64,000 nt of DNA from Flavobacterium akiainvivens (GTDB taxonomy: Bacteria; Bacteroidota; Bacteroidia; Flavobacteriales; Flavobacteriaceae). Positions 37,708 through 46,686 of the stretch are shown here, one piece after another. Within the stretch, counting starts at the first letter, position 1, and each line of letters opens with the position of its first letter. Made by a program: the position numbers and the translations under genes. The DNA is taken from positions 1,246,551 through 1,310,550 of the forward strand of contig NZ_LIYD01000005.1 in NCBI RefSeq assembly GCF_001278115.1. Direction: 5' to 3'. The notes under the pieces were generated by a model. That model saw only the letters and a program-made list of their open reading frames with translations, made no database searches and had not been told where the DNA came from.

Positions 37708-38886
37708 TTATTTTATAGTAACAATATTATCTTTTATGGTATAGGCAAAGCCGTTAAGCTCATGGAAATAGCCCAATACTTTTTCAACAGGCTCATTTTT
37801 AAAACTGGCGTTAAAGCGCTCATTAGCAAGGGTATTATTGCTGTTTGTAATGGTTACATTATACTGCCTTTCCAGCTTGCGGCAAATGTTTTTAAACGTC
37901 ATGTTCCTGAAAACCAGCTCGTTTTTTACCCATGCGGTGTAGGGATGCGTGCTTACTTCTTTAACCTTAATAACCGTATTACCCTTAGAAAGGCTACCTT
38001 TATAGCCCGGTTCCAGCATTGTGCTTTGGGCATCAAAGGTTTTACCGGCGGTATATAACCCTACCGAGCCCTCTACGAGCACTACATCGGTACGGGCATC
38101 TTCAGGGTAGTTAGACACGTTAAAATGCGTACCCAACACCCTCACATTCAGCTCATCGGCATTAACAATAAAGGGATGTTTTTTGTCTTTAGATACATCA
38201 AAAAAGGCCTCGCCGTCAAGATAAACAGTACGCTCCTGCCCTGCCAGGAATTTTACAGGATAACGTAGCGTAGTACCGGCATTAAGGTGCACCACAGTAC
38301 CGTCTGACAATTGCAGCTGAAAATGCTTGCCATAAGGTATCTTTAACGTATTGTAAACCAGCCCTTCCACATCAGCATCATTACTGTATGTAATGGATGT
38401 TTTGTCCTGGCTGCCCACCACATTTCCTTCTGCATCAATAATTTGGGTAGAACCATCTTCTTTTATAACCTGAATATCGCCATTTTCAAACTGCAGGGTA
38501 ATCTCAGTACCATCAAGCTGTAATACAGGCTTTTTAGCCTCCTCATTATTTTGCAGGAAAAACCAGCCGCCTGTAGCCATAATGGCAAAGCAGGCTGCCA
38601 CGGCAGTATAGCGTTTCCAGTATATTTTCCGGATTTTAGGCTCATTTTCAATAACTTGCTCTTCCTGTTGGGCACGAGCCATAATGTTTAAAAACAGGGT
38701 ATCACTCCTTTCCTGTGTGGGTTCAGGTAATGTTTCGAGCAGGTATTTTACCTCTTCAACGGTAGGGAAATCTGCCGTTAAGTGGTTGTCTTTGCAGTAT
38801 TGAAGTACTTTTTCTGCTTCAGCAGGGCTACACTGTCCCTTTATAAATTTCTGAAGCAGTAATTTTATGTCCGTTGATTCGTTCAC
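37708..38886 (-). CDS. FecR-family anti-sigma factor
   Basis: 392 residues, starting at a GTG; no ATG lies nearby, and the N-terminus fits the family (IKLLLQKFIKGQCSPAEAEKVL). A membrane helix is at about 92-110 (KRYTAVAACFAIMATGGWFF). The periplasmic FecR domain has the patterns LKIPYGKHFQLQLSDGTVVHLNAGT and YLDGEAFFDVSKDKKHPFIV. The C-terminal DUF4974 domain has NMTFKNICRKLERQYNVTI. It holds the ECF sigma factor until the STN domain of SusC signals that substrate is being imported. It lies 141 bp upstream of the susC start, and is separated from the sigma gene by a terminator. Confidence 0.92.
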   Translation of the reverse strand: MNESTDIKLLLQKFIKGQCSPAEAEKVLQYCKDNHLTADFPTVEEVKYLLETLPEPTQERSDTLFLNIMARAQQEEQVIENEPKIRKIYWKRYTAVAACFAIMATGGWFFLQNNEEAKKPVLQLDGTEITLQFENGDIQVIKEDGSTQIIDAEGNVVGSQDKTSITYSNDADVEGLVYNTLKIPYGKHFQLQLSDGTVVHLNAGTTLRYPVKFLAGQERTVYLDGEAFFDVSKDKKHPFIVNADELNVRVLGTHFNVSNYPEDARTDVVLVEGSVGLYTAGKTFDAQSTMLEPGYKGSLSKGNTVIKVKEVSTHPYTAWVKNELVFRNMTFKNICRKLERQYNVTITNSNNTLANERFNASFKNEPVEKVLGYFHELNGFAYTIKDNIVTIK

Positions 38887-39004
38887 GGCGGTTGTATTAG
38901 CGGTTTTATATAATACAGCCCGAAACCGTTTTAGTACTATTCAAACGTTATATTTTTTTACAACTATTTTTCAAGACAAACATTTTCAATACGTTACAAA
39001 ATAA

Positions 39005-39026
39005 AAAATCACCCGCAGGTGATTTT
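39005..39026 (-). terminator. Intrinsic terminator between the sigma and fecR genes
   Basis: A perfect 9-bp stem (AAAATCACC, 39005-39013 with 39018-39026) and a 4-base loop. On the minus strand it is followed by a T-rich run. It lies 32 bp after the sigma gene stop, so the sigma gene may be transcribed alone, with fecR having its own promoter. Confidence 0.75.
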
Positions 39027-39058
39027 CAATTAACAATATTAAGGTTTGGTTTTGTTGC

Positions 39059-39622
39059 TTATGTATATTCATCATGTGCCTTGAGGTATACCCGCAGGCT
39101 TTCGAGCGCCTTACTCATCTGGTTTTTTACGGTACTGACCGATATGCCCAGCTCATCGCTTATCTCTTCATAAGTCATCCCTTTTTTACGGGACATCTTA
39201 AATATCTTTTTCCTGCCCGGCGGAAGCTCTTTAATCGCCTGTTTTTCAAGCTTTTTACAAAAATCTTCGCGCACAGCATAGTCGGCCTGTTCATAGGCTT
39301 CCTGGCTCGTGTGGAATACCTCTTCTTTGAGTGCGGCATCGTTAGCAGCCTTGTTCAGCATATTAAATGCCTGATTTCGAGCTATGGTAAACAGGTAAGC
39401 CTTAAATGATTTGGTGGTATCAAGGGTTTCGCGGTGCAGCCAAATCTTTAAAAACACCTCCTGAACGTTCTCCTCGGCAAGTTCTTTAGACTTTAACAGA
39501 CTTATGCTGTAGCCGTAAATATCTTTGTGATAAAGGTCAAACAACGTGCGGAAAGCCCTTTCTTCAGAGGCTTTCAGCGCTTCTACCAGCAGTACATCAC
39601 TATGGTTGTTGCCTTCAAACAT
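39059..39622 (-). CDS. ECF RNA polymerase sigma factor
   Basis: 187 residues. Region 2 covers about 15-85 (FRTLFDLYHKDIYGYSISLL, EENVQEVFLKIWLHR). Region 4 is at about 125-180 (IKELPPGRKKIFKMSRKKGM, then TYEEISDELGISVSTVKNQM). This is the Bacteroidota sigma-70 family 1 that is paired with FecR. It should drive the susC operon and probably fecR when released. The stop is 173 bp from the fecR start. Confidence 0.93.
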   Translation of the reverse strand: MFEGNNHSDVLLVEALKASEERAFRTLFDLYHKDIYGYSISLLKSKELAEENVQEVFLKIWLHRETLDTTKSFKAYLFTIARNQAFNMLNKAANDAALKEEVFHTSQEAYEQADYAVREDFCKKLEKQAIKELPPGRKKIFKMSRKKGMTYEEISDELGISVSTVKNQMSKALESLRVYLKAHDEYT

Positions 39623-39664
39623 TGCTCATTCCTTAATTTTAAACCACTTAAATTATGATAACAT

Positions 39665-39696
39665 CAAATTTATCATAAAAAAATCTTAATGCGCAA
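39665..39696 (-). promoter_or_regulatory. Putative promoter of the ECF sigma gene
   Basis: On the minus strand a -33 TTG (39694-39696) is followed after 21 bp by TAAATTTG (39665-39672), which fits the Bacteroidota TTG/TAnnTTTG consensus. The sigma start codon is 43 bp downstream. The region is AT-rich, so chance matches are possible. Confidence 0.4.
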
Positions 39697-39786
39697 ATTT
39701 ATAACATACAATCTTTTTGCCCAAGGCTTCAATTACCTATTTTTAGGCCTGTTGCTATACAATAACAACACACCTAACCCCGTTTA

Positions 39787-39817
39787 TTGCCCATATATAG
39801 TACTTTGCCTATATTTG
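39787..39817 (+). promoter_or_regulatory. Putative promoter of the 190-residue secreted protein gene
   Basis: TTG at 39787-39789, a 20-bp spacer, then TATATTTG at 39810-39817. Both boxes match the housekeeping Bacteroidota consensus. The start codon at 39834 would leave a leader of only about 10 bases. Confidence 0.5.
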
Positions 39818-39833
39818 CCGCAAAACACAGCCT

Positions 39834-40406
39834 ATGAAAGCCCTTGTTGCCCTTATAGCCACCGCCCTGCTTACAGTTGCCGATGCCTCTATGCTCGGCA
39901 TTAAAATAGGCAGCCCGGAGAGTGCCCTTACCAAACTAACTATCAAACAGATAGCCAGGAGTGGCGAGACAACCAAGTACCGTACAGACAACGGTAACGA
40001 CTTTGTGGTAACTACCGAAGAAGGTAAGGTGGTGTTCATGGAAAACGACTGGAACCAGAAAGCCGAAGGCGGTTCTACCCTTATACCGGGCTTTACCTTC
40101 GGGCAAACATCGCTTAAAGAAATACGTAAACGCTTCGAAACCAAAGGGTTTGTTTATGCTCACAACCAAAACCTCGTTACTAAGGAATACCTGTATGAAT
40201 TTCACTGTTTTGAGGTAGAAAACCCTGTACCTCAAATACTTGTAGTGGTAACCAAGATACCGTTTGCCACCAATGTTACCGAAAACACTGATATTGCCAC
40301 CAAGCTGAAACTGGATGCCATAGTACTGGCCGACCCTGACTACCTTGAGTCTTTGTGGGGCGAGCAAAAGTCTTATTCTGAAGGGAATAAGCGTGTGCGC
40401 CTATAA
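39834..40406 (+). CDS. Hypothetical secreted protein
   Basis: 190 residues. A weak N-terminal signal (MKALVALIATALLTVADA) precedes a mixed alpha/beta region: an opening MLGIKIGSPESALTKLTI, VVTTEEGKVVFMENDWN, LIPGFTFGQTSLKEIRKRFE and PQILVVVTKIPFATN. The pattern of paired strand-helix blocks, each with IG-S or FGQTSL before a helix, looks like a repeated small domain, but I do not recognise a family. It is a single gene with its own promoter and a strong terminator, placed between the two polysaccharide loci on the opposite strand. Confidence 0.75.
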   Translation: MKALVALIATALLTVADASMLGIKIGSPESALTKLTIKQIARSGETTKYRTDNGNDFVVTTEEGKVVFMENDWNQKAEGGSTLIPGFTFGQTSLKEIRKRFETKGFVYAHNQNLVTKEYLYEFHCFEVENPVPQILVVVTKIPFATNVTENTDIATKLKLDAIVLADPDYLESLWGEQKSYSEGNKRVRL

Positions 40407-40431
40407 TTTACATTTGTCAAAACCATAAATT

Positions 40432-40460
40432 AAAAGCCCCCATCGATGATGGGGGCTTTT
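40432..40460. terminator. Strong intrinsic terminator
   Basis: A perfect 13-bp stem (AAAAGCCCCCATC, 40432-40444 with 40448-40460) with a 3-base loop. A- and T-runs flank both arms, so it can act in both directions. It lies between the 190-residue protein gene and the convergent end of the ten-gene minus-strand cluster. Confidence 0.88.
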
Positions 40461-40548
40461 CTTACATATTAACACAATTTTAACGCTAATTTTTCACTTT
40501 CGGAATTCATTTTCACGGTGTGAAACAGTAAAAACGTCTCTCCTGAAA

Positions 40549-43389
40549 TTATTTCTGCGCTTTAACGGTTAGTGTAGCCGGTTTTAACCCGTTTCCGGTT
40601 GCGGTCAGTTCAATGCTACCTGCCTCGCCGGTGCTTTGTATAATAACCTGCGCCAGCCCGCTAAACAGTTTTCTTTTCCATTGCGGTGCCGGGGTAAATA
40701 TCCTTACCAGGCCGGGGTTCATGTTTATAAAATCCCACGGGCGGTTTTTAAGTATGGGTGTGGCTACTATGGCTATGCTGTTAGCCCCTGTGTGCAGTAT
40801 GTCATGAGGCAGTACCAGCTCAGCCTTTTGCTTAAGGTTAGCCGCTACCAGCTTACCGTTTACGTAAACCGACTGCTCTACCCCTATATTACTGCTAAAC
40901 AGGGTTATGGTAGCATCTTTTTGCCATTGCGGCAGTGTAAAGCTGCCCCTGTATACCAGCGCCGGTGCCTTTTGGCCAAACTCCTGCGTGCGGTCGTCCT
41001 TAAAGGCATTGTCCCAGCCCGTGGCATCATAGCTTTCGGTTACCAATGCCTCGTTACCTGTAGTGGCGGTAACTATCTTCTCCTTAAGGTTTTCAATAGG
41101 TGCGGTTTCTATGGTTTCAATAAAGCGGTCGCGCTCTAAAGATGACGGGTTACCATTACCCACGCCTATTATCCTGCCCGGGCCTTTTATGCTAAAGCCC
41201 ACCTCGTCTTCGGCAGTAGGCACTGCGAGGCCGTTTTTGTCTTTAACGGCTACGGTTACCATTACAATATCAGTATCGTTAGCCTTAATAGTGCTGGCAT
41301 TCCCCGTAAGGGCAAGCGTCGCCGGGGCTTTGGTAGTCTGTATCCTGTCGGTAAGTACCTTTTTGCCGTTTTTGTAGCCCACGGCCTCAAGTGTGCCGGG
41401 GGTGTAGTTTACCATCCATTGCAGGTGGCTGTTGGCCTCCATCTTCTTTTTGCCCAGGCTCTTTTTGTTCAGGAACAGCTCTACCTCATCGCAGTTGCTG
41501 TGCGCCCATACTTCAATGGGCTGGCCTTCCTTACCTTCCCAGTTCCAGTGTGGCAGCAGGTGCAGTACCGGCTCATTGCCCCACCAGCTTTTCAGGTACC
41601 AGGCATCGTCTTTATAAAACCCGCACTGGTCTACCATGCCAAAGTATGTACCTATAGACGGCCATGCATAAGGCGTAGGCTCGCCGCGGTAGTCAAACCC
41701 CGTCCAGATAAACATACCCCCCAGGTAATCGCGGCTTGCATAGTGTTTCCAGCCGTCTTCAATGCTTATAAAACTGCTGTTTGGCGCTTTGTCATAAGCG
41801 GGAATATGGTGTTTTTCATCATCACGGAAATACACCCCGCGGGTAGCGTGCGTACTGCCCTCTTCGGTTCCCCAGATGCTTTGTGCAGGAAACAGCTTGT
41901 GCTGGTCATCGGTACTCTTGTTTACTATATAGTTTATGCCCAAAAGGTCGAGCGTAGTAGTAATGCCCTTACTGCCTATGCTGCCGCTAAAGGCCGCCGT
42001 GGCAGGGCGTGTACTGTCAAGCGATTTTACATACCCCTGCATGGTTTGGGCTATGCGCGCACCGCTTACCTTGTTTTCTATGCCCCACTCCTCGTTGCCC
42101 ACACTCCAGCTTATTACGCTTGGGTGGTTGCGGTCGCGGTCAATAAGGCGCTTTAGGTCGTCTTTTTGTAATAGCGAACTGCCCATCATACGGTGTTCAT
42201 CTATAACCAGTATGCCCAGGCGGTCGCAAACATCAAGCAGCTCTGGCGTAGGTGGGTTGTGCGAACACCTGTAGGCATTGCTGCCAAACGATTTTAGCAC
42301 TTTAATACGGTATTCCTGTAGCCCGTCGGGCATGGCGCTGCCCACCCCGGCATGGTCCTGGTGGTTGTTGGTGCCCTTTATTTTTACGTGTTTCCCGTTA
42401 AGGAAAAAACCTTCGTTATTATCAAAGCGAATGGTGCGTATGCCAATGGTAGTCGTGTAAGTATCTATCGCCTTTCCATTATCATAAACAGTAGTGGTTA
42501 GCGTATACAGGTGCGGGTTATCCAAATCCCAAAGCACGGGCTTATCAAGCGTTAGCTGAGATACAACCTCCTGCGTTTTATACGGCAGCACATACAGCTC
42601 CAAAAGGTTATCGGTAGCCACTTCCTTACCCTGTGCATCAGTTAGTATGTGCTTCATGGTAAAGTTCCTGCGCTGCAGGCCGTCGTTCTGTACAGCAACC
42701 GAGATGGAAAGTTCTGCCTGGCCGTCTTTAACCTCGCTGGTTACAAACGTACCATCAGTGGCTACATGCAGCTTATCAGTCTTGTTGAGCCACACATGCC
42801 TGTAAATGCCTGCGCCCTCATAAAACCAGCCTTCCTCAAACGTGGCATCGGCACGCACCACAATCTGGTTGTCGCCGCCATAGTTTACATAATCGGTAAT
42901 ATCATACTCAAAGCCCAGGTAGCCGCTGGGTTCGTTGCCCATATAGTGGCCGTTTACCCACACCTCGCTGTTGCGGTACACACCATCAAAAGCAAGGCTT
43001 ATGCGCCTGCCAAAATCACTTTCAGGTATGTTTATAACCTTGCGGTACCACCCAATGCTGGCCTCCGGAAAATTGCGGCCTATGGCTTTAAATCCGTGGC
43101 TCAGGCTGCCCTTTTGGTCAAAAGGCTGCTCTACCGCCCAGTCGTGCGGCAGGTTAAGCAGGCGCCAGCTGCGGTCGTCAAACGCGGCCGTGGTTATACC
43201 CTCGCCATAACCCGTTTTGGCCAGGTGCGAAAAGTAGTTGGTGCCATAGTTGTAGTCTTTGGTAAAATCAGTGGCATGGCCAAAGGCAAAGCGCCAGCCC
43301 TTATCAATATTAAAATGCTCTCGGGTTGTTTGTGCCCAAAGGCTGCCCAGGCCGGCAACAGCCAGCAGCAGTGTAAACAGTTTTTTCAT
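40549..43389 (-). CDS. Beta-galactosidase-like glycoside hydrolase family 2
   Basis: 946 residues with signal peptide (to about 20). The sugar-binding domain starts DKGWRFAFG and has the LPHDWAVEQPF motif; SEVWVNGHYMG and the immunoglobulin-like domain follow. The barrel has YRCSHNPPTPELLDVCDRLG, SWSVGNEEW with acid/base E433, and SIWGTEEG with likely nucleophile E509. The C-terminal part has the DUF4982 pattern and a further jelly-roll domain. It fits the exported beta-galactosidase group of GH2. It is the last gene of the LacI-controlled cluster, 19 bp behind the aldo/keto reductase gene. Confidence 0.88.
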   Translation of the reverse strand: MKKLFTLLLAVAGLGSLWAQTTREHFNIDKGWRFAFGHATDFTKDYNYGTNYFSHLAKTGYGEGITTAAFDDRSWRLLNLPHDWAVEQPFDQKGSLSHGFKAIGRNFPEASIGWYRKVINIPESDFGRRISLAFDGVYRNSEVWVNGHYMGNEPSGYLGFEYDITDYVNYGGDNQIVVRADATFEEGWFYEGAGIYRHVWLNKTDKLHVATDGTFVTSEVKDGQAELSISVAVQNDGLQRRNFTMKHILTDAQGKEVATDNLLELYVLPYKTQEVVSQLTLDKPVLWDLDNPHLYTLTTTVYDNGKAIDTYTTTIGIRTIRFDNNEGFFLNGKHVKIKGTNNHQDHAGVGSAMPDGLQEYRIKVLKSFGSNAYRCSHNPPTPELLDVCDRLGILVIDEHRMMGSSLLQKDDLKRLIDRDRNHPSVISWSVGNEEWGIENKVSGARIAQTMQGYVKSLDSTRPATAAFSGSIGSKGITTTLDLLGINYIVNKSTDDQHKLFPAQSIWGTEEGSTHATRGVYFRDDEKHHIPAYDKAPNSSFISIEDGWKHYASRDYLGGMFIWTGFDYRGEPTPYAWPSIGTYFGMVDQCGFYKDDAWYLKSWWGNEPVLHLLPHWNWEGKEGQPIEVWAHSNCDEVELFLNKKSLGKKKMEANSHLQWMVNYTPGTLEAVGYKNGKKVLTDRIQTTKAPATLALTGNASTIKANDTDIVMVTVAVKDKNGLAVPTAEDEVGFSIKGPGRIIGVGNGNPSSLERDRFIETIETAPIENLKEKIVTATTGNEALVTESYDATGWDNAFKDDRTQEFGQKAPALVYRGSFTLPQWQKDATITLFSSNIGVEQSVYVNGKLVAANLKQKAELVLPHDILHTGANSIAIVATPILKNRPWDFINMNPGLVRIFTPAPQWKRKLFSGLAQVIIQSTGEAGSIELTATGNGLKPATLTVKAQK

Positions 43390-43408
43390 GAAGTCTGGTT
43401 TTGGCAGG

Positions 43409-44407
43409 TTAATCGGCCTGCTGTAATATATTTTCTATTGCAGAAAGCTCGGTTTCGCTAAACGCATAGTTTTTTAATGCCTCTAAAGAATCGGTTATCT
43501 GCCCCGGCTTGCTGGCACCAATAAGCACCGATGTAACACGGTTATCCTTTAGCAGCCATGCCAGCGCCATGTGGGCAAGCTTTTGGCCACGCCGCTGTGC
43601 AATATCATTAAGTGCGGCAATCTTGCTTAGCTTGCCTGGCGTAATGTGGTTTTCGTTAAGAAACACTCCGCTTGTTGCCACGCGCGAATCTTCGGGTATG
43701 CCGTTAAGGTATTTATCCGTAAGCAGCCCCTGCGCTAATGGAGAGAACGGTATGCAGCCCACACCTTCGCGCCCCAGCACATCCAGCAGTCCGTTTTCAG
43801 GGTTGCGGACAAACATGCTGTATTTAGGCTGGTGGATAAGGCAGGGCGTGCCCAGTTGCTTTAGTATACCAATGGCTTTTTCGGCCTGTTCTGCATTATA
43901 GTTAGAAAGGCCCACATACAGTGCCTTGCCCTGGCGCACAATAAGGTCAAGCGCGGCCATGGTTTCTTCAACCGGGGTTTCTGGGTCGGGCCTGTGGTGG
44001 TAAAAAATATCCACATACTCCAGCTTCATGCGCTTAAGGCTCTGGTCAAGGCTCGATACCAGGTATTTTTTAGAGCCCCAGTCGCCATAAGGGCCATCCC
44101 ACATGGTGTAGCCCGCCTTAGACGAAATAACCATTTCATCGCGGTAGCCGTTAAAATCGCGGTGCAGTATCCTGCCAAAGTTCTCTTCTGCCGAACCCGG
44201 TGGCGGGCCGTAGTTGTTGGCAAGGTCAAAATGCGTAATGCCCGCATCAAAGGCGGTTTTTATAAGATTGGCGCTGTTTTCAAAGTTATTAACGTGGCCA
44301 AAGTTGTGCCACAGCCCTAATGAAAAGGCCGACAGCTTTATACCCGAAGCCCCGCAACGGCGGTACTCCATAGACGTATAACGGTCTGGTGAAGGTTGGT
44401 AGGTCAT
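43409..44407 (-). CDS. Aldo/keto reductase, YghZ (L-glyceraldehyde-3-phosphate reductase) type
   Basis: 332 residues from the ATG at 44407; the frame opens 8 codons earlier. It matches E. coli YghZ closely from memory: LSLGLWHNFGHVN-type N-terminus (here SAFSLGLWHNFGHVN), ITHFDLANNYGPPPGSAEEN and GDWGSKKYLVSSLDQSLKRM. The catalytic tetrad is D61, Y66, K97 and H138 (second His of YHHR). Cytoplasmic and NADPH-dependent. The preferred substrate in this cluster is unknown; a sugar-derived aldehyde is likely. It could in principle reduce an intermediate of uronate breakdown, but nothing in the sequence shows it. Confidence 0.9.
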   Translation of the reverse strand: MTYQPSPDRYTSMEYRRCGASGIKLSAFSLGLWHNFGHVNNFENSANLIKTAFDAGITHFDLANNYGPPPGSAEENFGRILHRDFNGYRDEMVISSKAGYTMWDGPYGDWGSKKYLVSSLDQSLKRMKLEYVDIFYHHRPDPETPVEETMAALDLIVRQGKALYVGLSNYNAEQAEKAIGILKQLGTPCLIHQPKYSMFVRNPENGLLDVLGREGVGCIPFSPLAQGLLTDKYLNGIPEDSRVATSGVFLNENHITPGKLSKIAALNDIAQRRGQKLAHMALAWLLKDNRVTSVLIGASKPGQITDSLEALKNYAFSETELSAIENILQQAD

Positions 44408-44504
44408 GGTTTGATTATATTGCTGCCCCAAAAATAAGGCAAAGTGTCTGTATGACTATATAACGTTTAAAAATTCTAACAATCTTATACTCTAATGTCA
44501 AAAA

Positions 44505-44616
44505 ATCGAATCATCCAACAATCGAATCATCCAACAATCGAATCATCCAACAGTCGAATCATCCAACAGTCGAATCATCCAACAGTCGAATCATCCAACA
44601 GTCGAATCATCCAACA
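44505..44616. repeat. Tandem repeat, seven 16-bp units
   Basis: Seven consecutive copies of a 16-bp unit, RTCGAATCATCCAACA, start at 44505, 44521, 44537, 44553, 44569, 44585 and 44601. The first base is A in the first three and G in the last four; otherwise they are identical. A degenerate eighth unit follows to about 44632. The array lies in the 219-bp spacer between the GH97 stop and the aldo/keto reductase start, inside the probable operon transcript. Confidence 0.95.
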
Positions 44617-44626
44617 ATCCAACAAT

Positions 44627-46612
44627 CTAATTCTGAGGTACAATAACCGCCGCTACCCCGCCGCCCTCAGCAAGGTGAAACGTTAGTTTTGTAGACGATG
44701 TTACCGTAACCGTTTCGCGCCTGTAGTCAACCGCAGCCTTATCGGCATTTACGCCGTCTTTAAAAATCTCGGCCTTGTAGGTCTTGCCTTTTTCAAGGAA
44801 CGAGAAATCTATGGTAATATCCCTTGCCGTCCAGTTGGTTATAGCGCCCAGGTACCAGTTGCTGCCTTTTTTTCGTGCGACAGATACATAGTTGCCCACG
44901 CTGCCGTCAAGCGCTACAGTTTCATCAAACACGGTTGGTATTTTGGCAATAAAATCAGTGCTTTCCTGCTCTTTTTTGTAAGCCGTAGGGCTGTCTGCCA
45001 TCATTTGCAGTGGTGCCTCAAAAATGGTGTACAGTGCCAGCTGGTGGCAACGCGTGCCCTGGCTTTTTGGCTTACTGCCAACCGACCTGAACTGTTTCTT
45101 AGTGGTGTTGTCCATAGCGCCCGGGGTGTAGTCCATAGGCCCCGCCATCATACGGATGAACGGAATGGTACAATCATACGTTGGTACATCGTCATCCGGT
45201 GTCCATTTGTTGTTTTCCATACCCTTAACGCCTTCAAAATTCAGGATGTTAGGCCACGTACGCTGAATACCCGTAGGCTTGTACATGCCGTGGTAGTCTA
45301 TCAATAGCTTGTGATTGGCGGCTTTCTCTGCAATGGTGTAAATAGACTGTACCATCTTGGCATCGTCTCGGTCTATAAAATCCACCTTAAAGCCCTTAAC
45401 GCCCATATCGGCATAATGCTTAAATATTTCGTCGGTTTTTTCGTGTACGGCCATCCATGAGGCCCACAGTATAATGCCCACGTTGCGTTGCTTTGCATAG
45501 GCAATAAGTTCGGTAAGGTTCACATCGGGGTTGTGCTCCATAATGTTATTCTCAATACTCCAGCCTTCATCCAGCACCACATATTCCACCTTGTTTGCCG
45601 ATGCAAAATCAATATAGTATTTGTAGGTAGCCGTGTTAATACCCGCCTTAAAATCAACACCGTAGATATTCCAGTCGTTCCACCAGTCCCATGCTACCTT
45701 GCCGGGCTTAATCCAGCTTACATCTTTAATTTTTGATGGGTCAGAAAGCTTCTGCACCATATCGTTATTGGCCAGGTCTTTGTCGTTTTCGGCCACCACC
45801 ACTATCCTCCAGGGGAAGCTGCGCGTGCCTTTGGTTTTCACCAAATAGTCGGCACGTTTGGTAACAAGCATGTTAATATCATGAAAACCGCCATTCACTT
45901 CCTCCAGCGGATAGCCTGCAAACACGCCTTTAAAGCTGTTACCGCCGTTTTGCGATACAAACAGGCCCGGGTAATGCTCAAGCCCCGCCTCAAGAAACAC
46001 CGCTTTTTTCTTAGGCGAAACTTCTACCAGAAACGGTAAAAACGCCAGCGTGTCTTTCTTAAATGCAGATACCTTCTGGTTTTCATACAGCGCCTCAAAC
46101 GATGAGATAAGCATATCCTTCGGGTTGCGTAAATCGCGCACATAAGGCACAAACGTGTTGTGGTCGGCCGTAAAGTTAAACACAGCTTCCTCGCTTTTTA
46201 CGGTAATATCTTTTTTCCTTGCGGTGATAAAACGGTACGCCACACCATCGTTATAGGCACGGTACTCTATACTGAAGTTATTTTTAAACGTAAGCACCAG
46301 GCTGTTGTAGTAATCCTGTACCTGTTTCTTTTTATACAGCGGTGTGGCAAACGTGGTGTTAACCTGTGCCGTTTTGGCGCTTTTAACCGTAGCCGACTTA
46401 CCCAGTACCTCACCGCCTTCCAGCGTAAGCGACATGGGCGACTGCGCCAGTACCACATCACTTCCGTGAGAAACAGTCCACGTAATTTTATCGGTAACCG
46501 AAATGCCCACCTGTAGTTTACCATCGGGCGAGGCCAGTTTGTAGTCGTTTGATTTTTGTGCAAATGCCGCCCAGCCGAACGCCAGGCACAGCAACAGTAG
46601 TATTTTCTTCAT
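44627..46612 (-). CDS. Glycoside hydrolase family 97, retaining alpha-galactosidase type
   Basis: 661 residues with signal peptide (to about 18). The barrel has VEYVVLDEGWSIENN, GVKGFKVDFIDRDD and LLIDYHGMYKPTGIQRTWPN. The retaining-branch residues are present: nucleophile D411 in KVDF and acid/base E466 in GVKGMEN, at a constant offset of four from the numbering I recall for BT1871 (D415 and E470). The base Glu of the inverting branch is replaced by Gly (DYHG). Retaining members tested so far are alpha-galactosidases, so alpha-galactose removal is the best guess. It follows the KDPG aldolase gene by 74 bp. Confidence 0.88.
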   Translation of the reverse strand: MKKILLLLCLAFGWAAFAQKSNDYKLASPDGKLQVGISVTDKITWTVSHGSDVVLAQSPMSLTLEGGEVLGKSATVKSAKTAQVNTTFATPLYKKKQVQDYYNSLVLTFKNNFSIEYRAYNDGVAYRFITARKKDITVKSEEAVFNFTADHNTFVPYVRDLRNPKDMLISSFEALYENQKVSAFKKDTLAFLPFLVEVSPKKKAVFLEAGLEHYPGLFVSQNGGNSFKGVFAGYPLEEVNGGFHDINMLVTKRADYLVKTKGTRSFPWRIVVVAENDKDLANNDMVQKLSDPSKIKDVSWIKPGKVAWDWWNDWNIYGVDFKAGINTATYKYYIDFASANKVEYVVLDEGWSIENNIMEHNPDVNLTELIAYAKQRNVGIILWASWMAVHEKTDEIFKHYADMGVKGFKVDFIDRDDAKMVQSIYTIAEKAANHKLLIDYHGMYKPTGIQRTWPNILNFEGVKGMENNKWTPDDDVPTYDCTIPFIRMMAGPMDYTPGAMDNTTKKQFRSVGSKPKSQGTRCHQLALYTIFEAPLQMMADSPTAYKKEQESTDFIAKIPTVFDETVALDGSVGNYVSVARKKGSNWYLGAITNWTARDITIDFSFLEKGKTYKAEIFKDGVNADKAAVDYRRETVTVTSSTKLTFHLAEGGGVAAVIVPQN

Positions 46613-46686
46613 TTGGTTTGGTTTATGGTTTGGCTATACTAAAAAGGTTCCCTGCGTCACGTGTCGGGAACCTTAATAACCTAAAC

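Noticed and set aside
42649..43461. 270-codon plus-strand frame
   Set aside because: Antisense shadow of the GH2 gene at 40549-43389 and of the end of the aldo/keto reductase gene; no recognisable motif.
44505..44616. CRISPR array
   Set aside because: The 16-bp units are contiguous with no unique spacers and no cas genes are near.
44495..44686. 63-codon frame made of RIIQQSNHP-type repeats
   Set aside because: It only translates the 16-bp tandem repeats and runs into the GH97 gene on the other strand.
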